Shown here piece after piece: positions 56,852 to 64,000 of a stretch of DNA of 64,000 bases. Where the stretch lies: assembly GCA_007922225.1 (NCBI GenBank), contig ML679961.1:9667433-9731432 (forward strand), written 5' to 3'. Each line of letters starts with the position of its first letter. Positions within the stretch are counted from its first letter, which is position 1. The stretch is from Emydura subglobosa (Eukaryota; Chordata; Testudines; Chelidae). A program made the translations under genes and the position numbers. Below the pieces are notes generated by a model. It searched no databases and was not told the DNA's origin. It saw only the letters and a list, made by a program, of their open reading frames with translations.

Positions 56852-59035
56852 ATGCACTTAAAGCCATACCTCAAGTTACAGAAGAAAGAGCGATCTCTAG
56901 ATATAAGCCAAGATTCCCTGAGAGGCCTGCATATGAACTATCAAAGGTCCGCACAGGAGGAAAAGTATACAAACAACTGCACCAAACTGAGCATTTTACC
57001 TGCATCCCCGGTTGTGACTCCATCTCGAAAGCCTTTGGGAGTTATTTATCCTAATACTATGTGCAATATGAGTGGGAAAGCTCCAGCAGAAAGCCCAAGT
57101 GTTGTTGAGAAGAAGAAGAATGCCCCATCTGCGACAATCCACCAGGGGGATGAGGGGGAAGGACCATTAGATATCTGGGCTGTTGTGAAACCTGGGAATA
57201 CCAAGGAAAAGATTGCCTTCTTTGCAGCCCAACAGTGCAAAAACAATAGGATGGGCTCAATGAAACTTAAAAGCACCTGGGATATAGATGGAAGAGCAGC
57301 TAAACGAAGAAAAAAATCAATAGATCTTATAAAAGCAAAGATTCAATTAGAAAGGATGAGAGAGGCAAACAGTAGGTGCGCTCAACCAGAGCCTTTTGCA
57401 TGTGGCATTGAGCACTGTTCTGTACATTATGTTAATGACAACGGTGAAGGAATATTTCCAGGTCGATCTTTATCTGTAATAGAGATGGTAGCTTTTCTAG
57501 AACACAGAGCGAGGGCTTTACTGGCCGACTGCGCCAAAAACTGCACAAATTCTTCCAATACAAGGCTGAATGGTCAATCCAAAGGTGCACTTCCTGTTTC
57601 AGATCCTTTCTCTTCTCTCAGTGCCTGTGAGGTACATTCTGAAAAAGGGATCTCTGGGAGCGGTGAGCAGCAGAATGAGTCCGTGCATGTGCTGGACATG
57701 GTTGCAAAGCTTGAATCTGAATGCTTGAAGCGCCAGAGTGAGCGTGAAGCAGGGAGCCTCTCCAGGAACAACAGCTTCCGGAGAAACATAGGGCGGATGT
57801 TACTGGCCAATGGCACGCAGTCTGAGAGTGATGCTGGAAAGGTATCTTCTAAAGTCATTGGTCGGGAGGTAAGGCTAGAAGATCCTGTTACAGTAGATGA
57901 TGGAGGACTGAGAACAAAGCATGGCCCTTCAGCTGATGATGAATTATGGGAAGAATCTGCTTCCGGTCCGCAATCCTTGGCGGCAGTAGCAGCTGTGGAT
58001 ATCCACATGGTGAACATCAGTGTCAAGCTTGATCAAGAAACCTCACTGAGACCCAGCAGCAGAGGTGATTCTGAAATGACCATGGACACTCTGGGTTCTT
58101 CTGTCCCTTCTGCATGTCCAGTAGCTGTTGGGCTGTCATCACATTCCTTGCAGAGTGAGCGTGCGACTGTTGATTGTCCAGCCAGAGAGCCTGTATCTGT
58201 TCCTAATATGAATTCACATCCGACGAGGAGAGAATCCTTATGCATTAGTATATCGGTCATCAAGACTGAGAAGGGGTGCAGGAAAGAGCAGCCTTCCAAT
58301 TTAAGCTTTAGTGAAGATCCACTTCCAGGGAGTCTGTTCTTTCTGCATCCTGGTCACCAAACCAAGCAAGAGCACACAGAGTTAGGGGGAAGTATTAAAG
58401 GAAAGCTAAGAGAAATGGGCCAAACTGAGGATGTTACTGCTGATGACAGAGTGTATGAGATAAATAGCGTTTCCATACAGCCATTTGCCCTGTCAGTATC
58501 TCCCATGGAAAGTGCTTTGCAGGTACTTGACACTTCTTGTTTGAAAAGGCAGGTGTCTCATGACTTTTTGGAGACTAGGTTTAAAATTCAGCAACTTTTG
58601 GAGCCTCAGCAGTATATGGCCTTCCTGCCCCACCACATCATGGTAAAGATCTTCAGATTGCTCCCCACTAGGAGTCTGGTTGCTCTTAAATGTACTTGTT
58701 GTTACTTCAAGTTTATCATTGAGTACTACAACGTAAGGCCAGCTGATTCCCGCTGGGTCCGTGATCCACGGTACAAAGAAGATCCTTGCAAGCAGTGCAA
58801 GAAGAAGTATGTGAAAGGGGATGTGTCACTGTGCCGGTGGCATCCCAAACCCTACTGTCAAGCTTTACCATATGGCCCAGGGTATTGGATGTGCTGTCAC
58901 AAGTCTCAGAAAGGCATCCCTGGGTGTAAATTAGGTCTTCATGACAATCATTGGGTTCCTGCCTGCCACAGCTTTAACCGCACGCTTCACAAGAAAACCA
59001 GAGGAGCAGGAGCAGATGCGGAAGAGGAATATTAG
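56852..59035 (+). CDS. FBXO34: F-box only protein 34, complete in one exon
   Basis: The protein has 727 residues and closely resembles vertebrate FBXO34 (about 711 in human). F-box proteins are substrate receptors of SCF (SKP1-CUL1-F-box) ubiquitin ligases. The F-box lies near residues 587-632, with AFLPHHIMVKIFRLLP and the SLVALKCTCCYFK that follows, and should bind SKP1. Residues 646-702 are rich in Cys and His (CKQCKKKYVKGDVSLCRWHP, then MCCHKSQKG, GCKLGLHDNHW) and are a strongly conserved mark of the FBXO34/FBXO46 type. An N-terminal block has GPLDIWAVVKPGNTKEKIAF (about 101-120), and KRRKKS (151-156) may be a nuclear localisation signal. The middle is less conserved and Ser-rich. The ATG at 56852 matches the family start MHLKPYxKLQKKE and has G at -3. 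The longer frame from 56648 is rejected because it crosses the splice acceptor. No frameshift or stop is seen. Substrates cannot be told from sequence. Confidence 0.97.
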   Translation: MHLKPYLKLQKKERSLDISQDSLRGLHMNYQRSAQEEKYTNNCTKLSILPASPVVTPSRKPLGVIYPNTMCNMSGKAPAESPSVVEKKKNAPSATIHQGDEGEGPLDIWAVVKPGNTKEKIAFFAAQQCKNNRMGSMKLKSTWDIDGRAAKRRKKSIDLIKAKIQLERMREANSRCAQPEPFACGIEHCSVHYVNDNGEGIFPGRSLSVIEMVAFLEHRARALLADCAKNCTNSSNTRLNGQSKGALPVSDPFSSLSACEVHSEKGISGSGEQQNESVHVLDMVAKLESECLKRQSEREAGSLSRNNSFRRNIGRMLLANGTQSESDAGKVSSKVIGREVRLEDPVTVDDGGLRTKHGPSADDELWEESASGPQSLAAVAAVDIHMVNISVKLDQETSLRPSSRGDSEMTMDTLGSSVPSACPVAVGLSSHSLQSERATVDCPAREPVSVPNMNSHPTRRESLCISISVIKTEKGCRKEQPSNLSFSEDPLPGSLFFLHPGHQTKQEHTELGGSIKGKLREMGQTEDVTADDRVYEINSVSIQPFALSVSPMESALQVLDTSCLKRQVSHDFLETRFKIQQLLEPQQYMAFLPHHIMVKIFRLLPTRSLVALKCTCCYFKFIIEYYNVRPADSRWVRDPRYKEDPCKQCKKKYVKGDVSLCRWHPKPYCQALPYGPGYWMCCHKSQKGIPGCKLGLHDNHWVPACHSFNRTLHKKTRGAGADAEEEY

Positions 59036-59655
59036 TGCACATACACTTTCCTTTGAGATTATACTCTTGGGAGGAGGAAAATTCATGCTCTGTGCTGTTT
59101 TCAGTGTATATAATTGTTTTCACAGGGCTATGAAACTGCACATACTTAAACACAAGAGCCTTTATCTTTTAGATTACAGATAGCTTTTAGCCCATCATTG
59201 TAAATAACACGATTTAAAAACTAATTGTACATATAGTCTACAGCTGGCTGAACAACTTAATCACTACAATGCAGCTATGATAGTGTTGCGGCTATAGTGG
59301 TGTGTTTTTAAGTGTCGTTTCAAAATCTGTATATCCTGTATAATATATGAATGTTTCTGAGAAGAAACTCTAAATAGGTAAAGGTTAACTTGCTTAAAGG
59401 ATCTTCAAATGATTTAACTGGACAACCTTAAAATTAGACTAGAACAGATATTTGTTATAGTAGTATAGCAGTGAACAAAAGAGAGGAATATTATTGTATA
59501 GGCAGAGTATAAAAAGGTTCTTGTCTACCTTACCCATGTTGTCTGGTTGTTTTTTTTTTTTTACTTTAATAAAATGTGCATTCTAGATCTGCCTTATCCG
59601 GACTTTCTCTTCTTGTAAATTTGCCCTGAAATAAACTGATGTAAAACCTCAGGCG
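59036..59655 (+). other. FBXO34: FBXO34 3' UTR
   Basis: AT-rich sequence follows the stop codon and includes a T run near 59551. Two AATAAA signals lie at 59568-59573 and 59630-59635, and a third possible one at 59761-59766. GT-rich sequence after 59655 (TAGTTGTACTGTGATGTAG) fits the downstream element. The true cleavage site and any longer form need transcript data. Confidence 0.7.
59568..59635 (+). terminator. FBXO34: Polyadenylation signals
   Basis: AATAAA at 59568 and again at 59630, the second followed within about 25 bases by a GT-rich element. Both are on the gene strand about 535 and 595 bases after the stop codon. Confidence 0.7.
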
Positions 59656-61173
59656 ATAGTTGTACTGTGATGTAGTTCAGAGGAAGAGAAAAAAAAGTAT
59701 TTTATTTTAAATTAAAACTAAATTTCAAATATTGTATGAATTCTCCACCTCACCCTTCAGAATAAATCTTAGCTTGTTCTCTTTCCTGTGATATTTCACT
59801 GCTCCCTGAACTGGAATGAATGTGGAGACAGCTGTGAATTCTAAAAGGTACTTCTAGGCCAGGCCAACAACAAAATTTAATTGGGTAGACTTATGCTAAA
59901 AATGGGGCTGGCTGACTAGTTCTGTAACATTGAATTCAGGTATCCCTTCACCATGGCATGGTTCCTGCCATAAACCAGCCTAAACCATCTATTGTGCTTA
60001 ACGTGCTAGGTTAATCACATTTCCTACAGTGGGTGTTTGAATGCTCTTTGTATAAGGTCATGGGGAGCTGGATTAACTGGCCTCCATGTCTGCCCCTAGC
60101 AGGCCTTTTGAATGTGAAGTTCAGCTTGCTATATGTAGATAGCATATGCTCTACTCTTCTTTGAACAGCAATTCCATGCAACATCGCATCTTCCTGAGGC
60201 CTGACTGCTCACAGTTGTACTTCATAAAGTCTGGCCTGTTGCATTTTAAATCTGTGTGTGTAATTCATTGTCTTTGAATGGGGGATTTGCACACTAATCA
60301 AAAGTGGACACTATCTCCTGTGGATTAGAATGAAGTCCTGAGAGCTAGTTGTAAGGCTGACCGAATAGTTTCCATAAGAAACTCCATGCTGGGTCAGTGC
60401 CATGGAGGCAGAATTGCAGCTGTCCACCCCTGCGTTCCTCCTGTGAAGGGGAATGTAAAACACCATGGGACAGGCACACTTGTCCAGAGAGAGGCACCAT
60501 GGGAAAGTTTTGCCAAGCAGAATGCAGGCTGAGCAACGTAGCAGTCATTTCATTCAAAATGAATGCCTCAGTCACAGCAAATGAAAAAATTCAAAAGGAC
60601 CAGAAAAGGAGGGTCTGTCTAGCTTCTTTCTAAAAGCTACACGGAGGCATGAGAACGAGTAACTCCTCAGGCAAGGGGCAGGGCCGGGGAACAGCTAGCT
60701 GCCCCAAAACAAAGCATGTGTGCGCGCGCTCCTTTTGTACACCCAGCCAAGGCTGAGGATGTGATTGACCAGGATCAGTGCAAATCACTGGCTCCAATTC
60801 AACTGGGTCAAAATATATCTGTGGGAGAGGAGCTAATGAACCTTTAACAGACCTGGTGGGGTAGTGATATTCTACCCAGCCTCTGGCAGCAGCAGAGTAA
60901 CTGGCGGGAAAAGTAACAAGCAATCCAATCTGGAACCACCTAATGCCCGGTTTCCTGCATGGTAATCTGGAACCGTTCTGCAGCAATGATTTTTTGTTTA
61001 ATGGTATCTGCATCTCAACCCCTGCCTTCATTGCCAACCTTAGCCTAACGACTAACAGTTGAAGGTGAGTGGAGAAATCAGCTACTGGTGTGGCCAGTCA
61101 AAAAGCATCTCTGTCCCCTGTGCTATTGCCTTTTGTTCCATCTAGGACAGATGGCTGGTTTGTGTTTATGTAA
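59656..61173. other. Intergenic DNA after FBXO34
   Basis: No coding exon was recognised. In vertebrates ATG14 usually lies next, in convergent orientation; I looked for its last exon on the minus strand here and found nothing convincing, so it would begin beyond the window. Confidence 0.45.
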
Positions 61174-61388
61174 AGGTAGGTCTGCACTCCAAATCGACAG
61201 CAGGCCTGTGCTAGCTGACTTGGGCTCTGGGGCTGTCTAATTGCTGTTTGGGACCCTCCCATCTCACGGCATCCTAGAACCTGGGCACCAGCCTGAGCCT
61301 GAACATCTACATTTGCCATTAAACAGCCCCTTAGCACGCATCAGCGGGCACAGGCCAACCCCAGCTGTTAAAGTGCAGTGTAGATAAA
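61174..61388. mobile_element. Probable TIR transposon of another subtype
   Basis: The left end AAGGTAGGTCTGCACTCC and right end AAAGTGCAGTGTAGATAA resemble the GTCTACACT group. The interior has GCAGGCCTGTGCTAGCTGAC and CACCAGCCTGAGCCTGAAC, unlike other copies. The target duplication is not clear. Confidence 0.5.
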
Positions 61389-61944
61389 ACACTTTCCTGT
61401 TACTTAAATGGATGGAAAGGGAGGGTGCTGGGCCCCTGTTGGAGTAGAACAATTTCTCTAAAGAACAGCTAAAGGGTGGGAGCTGCCCTTGCATGTTTCT
61501 GTCCAGGACAGTGTGGGTTTTTGTGTGTGTCTAGCAGCATTATGAATTTAAGCTCCCAAGTTTGTCTTTTGATGGTGGTGTGCAGGTTTCCTTTGAAATG
61601 AGATGTACAGCGAAGGTTTTGTGAAAAGTGTTCACCCACAGGTGCTAGTGCCAGAAACAAACTGATCACGCTGGCCTCTCAATCCTCTGAGGAAACCTGC
61701 ACACCACTCCCAAAAGAGGAGCACAGGAGCTTAAATTCATTAGGGAGGTAGACACCCAAAATCATGGCATGAACAGCCACTGGATTTACAACAATCTGTA
61801 ATCCACTAACACCCCCCCACCCTTTTGTTTTACGGCGAGAGGGGTGCAAACAGCCCACTCTAGGTTGAATGATCCCTTATATCTGCTACGTACTTACACT
61901 AAACAATTTGTTCCACCTCGCATTCAGCTGGGAGTACCTTTCCC
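61389..61944. other. Unremarkable intergenic DNA
   Basis: Nothing recognised. Confidence 0.45.
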
Positions 61945-62040
61945 AGCTCTGAGGAAGAGCTCTGTGTATCTTGAAAGCTGGTCTCTCTCATCAACGAAAG
62001 TTGGTCCAATAAAATATCACGTCGCCCACCTTGTCGCTAT
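61945..62040 (+). repeat. Retroelement tail, single copy
   Basis: GAGGAAGAGCTCTGTGTATC, then CATCAACGAAAGTTGGTCC and CCAATAAAATATCACGTC, form the same tail as the inverted pair at 8044-8165. An AATAAA-like AATAAAAT ends it. Confidence 0.55.
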
Positions 62041-62715
62041 ACTTACACTATCCTACACCTTAGGTAGGTGCAAGTACTGCTCTCCTTTCTACTCCCAAGG
62101 GAAAGAGCAGCAAAACAATATGAGAAGGGCCTGTGTGTGATTTGTCTGAGCTCTAATGAAGGCAAGGAAGGGGAAGAAAGTGCTTCCTCCAAAGACTGAG
62201 CAAAATTAAGATAAAATGCTGTAGCTTCACCGCACCAAGGAAGAGCTCAGTAAGGCAGAGGAAAATATTTGCGATCCCCTTTGGAGCAATCCTGGACCCC
62301 CTGTTAAGGCAAGTTGAGACTGTGAGATTGAAGCTGCCATGCAAGTTTCCTTGATTCCTGAAAGGAGGAAAAGATCATTAAAACCCATCGAAGGGGAAGG
62401 AACACCACAACTGCAGGCTGCCTGAGCTAGTGTGAGACAAGGACCAATGCTCTGCCATATCCAGCCTAACTTGTGCTTTCAGGGGCTGGGTGCATGGAGC
62501 ACGACGTGTATATTCTTTTCCCAGAAGCTGCTCCGGTGGCTGTCTGTCCAATATTAATACAAACAGCCTCATCTGCCCTGAGTAAGTCAATTCTCAGATG
62601 GGTGTAAGGGGGAGGCAGAACTGAGCCCCCCCAGCAATTTACTCAATAAATGGTAAAGTCTAATACAGGTGTCAGGTTTTTCTCCCTCCCAGAGTTTATG
62701 CAGAGGCCTGTTTTA
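62041..62715. other. Unremarkable intergenic DNA
   Basis: Nothing recognised. Confidence 0.45.
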
Positions 62716-62968
62716 GTCCTGGTCTACACTCCAGGCCTACAGCAGTGTGTGTCACTCAGAGGCATGAGCAATCCACAACCCTGAGGGACAATTATACCAG
62801 CCTAAACCAGCTCCCATAGACCATGCTATGTCAAGAGGAGAGCGTCTCTTGTTGACAGCTACCACCTCTTGGGGAGTGGATTAACTACACGGACAGGAGC
62901 TCTCTCTCGCATATGGGTGTAAAGCATCTGTATGTAAGCAGTGCAGCATTTTAAGTGTAGATGTGCCC
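62716..62968. mobile_element. TIR transposon with TTA duplication
   Basis: The ends GTCCTGGTCTACACT and AAGTGTAGATGTGCCC are inverted repeats. TTA flanks both sides: T-T-A at 62713-62715 and 62969-62971. The interior holds GAGCAATCCACAACCCTGAG, a mutated form of the block shared by other copies. Confidence 0.75.
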
Positions 62969-62971
62969 TTA

Positions 62972-63843
62972 AAGGGCCCTCTTTAAACAGCTAGTCAAAC
63001 CCTTCAAGCTGGTGCCAAAGGGGATTAGTCACTACCTTTAAGCAGCTGTTAATTATCATCTCATTTCAAACAGCAGGCTCTAGTGTATCAAGCTATAGGC
63101 AATTACCTTTTGTGGGCGTTTCCCTGCCTTGAGCTACCTGCCTTGGAACAATCCCTGGCTGGATGGCTAGAAAGCACCCAGGGCATCATAAGTGGGACCA
63201 CAAACAATATGGTGGAGCAGTAAGATTGCAGTCCTTAATGATTAGCAACAATCCATTCATTCATTGAGGCAGATACTGTCCTTCAGAACCCTCAAAGCTG
63301 GAAAAGGAAGTCAGGCATTCCTGGCTCCGTGTTGTCTCTACTACCCTTCCCAAGGCCTTTATGGTGAGTTACTGGTCCCCCAGCCTGTCACTGCACTGCC
63401 TTGCAGCAATACTGAGCCAGGATCTTTGATTAAGAACAAAGAGGCCCTGGCCCCGATCTTTTCCTCTGATTTCAAAAGATGGAAACTGAAAGATGTTGGT
63501 CTTTCTCGGCAGCCCTAGATAAAGAAAAAGCGAACTGGGCATAGCTGATCTTCAGAATCACCTTTCACTCCACTCATTTGCATACTGTAATAATCCACCA
63601 ATCTGAACTATTACCTCTCAAGCACAGGAACACCCCATCTATGCTGGTCCTAGTGTAATGCAGCACTTATCGCAGCTGTGGACTTTAAAGGCTAGCATAA
63701 AACAATGTAATTTAACAGTTATCTGCTCCAAGTTACCTTACAATACACGGGGTGTCATGGTGGCTGAAAAGGAAACGAACATGCATGAACAGCATTTGGC
63801 AACGTGACATATTTACCCCATACAAAACACAGTAAATCAAAGC
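62972..63843. other. Unremarkable intergenic DNA
   Basis: Nothing recognised. Confidence 0.45.
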
Positions 63844-64000
63844 CAGGCCTACATTAGAAACTTTTGGCGGTATAGTAATGTTATCTAGGGAGGTTTTTTT
63901 GTTGGCAACGTTTTTATACCAGAAAGAGCCCCAGTGTAGACACACACAACCAGCAAAAGAGTGTGTTTGCCAGCATAGCTCATTTCGCTTGTCAGGAGGC
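63844..64000. mobile_element. TIR transposon, cut by the window end
   Basis: AGGCCTACATTAGAAACTTTT is a mutated left end of the Harbinger-like group. AGTGTAGACACACACAACC near 63933 and TTTGCCAGCATAGCTCATT near 63967 resemble interior parts of other copies. The right end lies outside the window. Confidence 0.5.

Noticed and set aside
57046..58299. Minus-strand open frames within the FBXO34 exon
   Set aside because: They are antisense shadows of the coding sequence.
59656..64000. Last exon of ATG14 on the minus strand
   Set aside because: Expected from vertebrate gene order, but no frame on the minus strand looked like it. It probably lies beyond the window.
1..64000. CRISPR array, tRNA or rRNA genes, bacterial-type operons or phage
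   Set aside because: No regularly spaced identical repeats, no tRNA cloverleaf and no prokaryotic gene organisation were found; the DNA is a vertebrate intron and flanks.

Overview
The window is vertebrate nuclear DNA, most likely from a turtle. The evidence is one single-copy vertebrate gene (FBXO34) with a CpG-island promoter and a very long intron. The intron is packed with interspersed repeats of types I associate with turtle and other reptile genomes: CR1 LINEs, a DIRS-type element, a Penelope-like element, hAT and Tigger-like DNA transposons, and many short TIR elements with TTA/TAA-type target duplications. No bacterial-style operon, CRISPR array, tRNA or rRNA gene was seen. The species call is inference from repeat types; no database was searched.

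Layout. Positions 1-480 are 5' flank with a possible tRNA-derived SINE head. Positions 540-1102 are a GC-rich minisatellite, followed by a CpG island to about 1690 that I take as the FBXO34 promoter. A plausible first-exon donor lies at 1436/1437. The region from there to 56841 is read as one intron or intron chain in the 5' UTR. The whole FBXO34 protein (727 codons) is encoded in one exon, with its ATG at 56852 and stop at 59033-59035. Two AATAAA signals follow at 59568 and 59630. The last 4.3 kb is intergenic and holds more TIR elements.

Repeat architecture of the intron. At 8.3-12.0 kb a plus-strand CR1-type LINE has been interrupted by an LTR-like insertion and by a minus-strand CR1. At 31.4-38.5 kb four elements are nested. 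An old DIRS-like element was split just after its gag start codon by a second DIRS-like element (RT, RNase H and tyrosine recombinase relics, inverted terminal repeats). The second element carries a solo LTR with a 5-bp target duplication, and the old one also carries a hAT element with a perfect 8-bp duplication. At 51.7-53.6 kb a Tigger-like transposon contains a 5'-truncated Penelope-like element. Its reverse transcriptase and GIY-YIG endonuclease are still in one frame, with a single stop codon between them.

All mobile-element genes here carry stops, frameshifts, truncations or missing catalytic residues. The only gene I consider functional is FBXO34. I found no convincing new biological system. 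The observations most worth following up are the readable Penelope relic, the DIRS-in-DIRS nesting, possible extra 5' UTR exons of FBXO34, and the promoter-proximal minisatellite.
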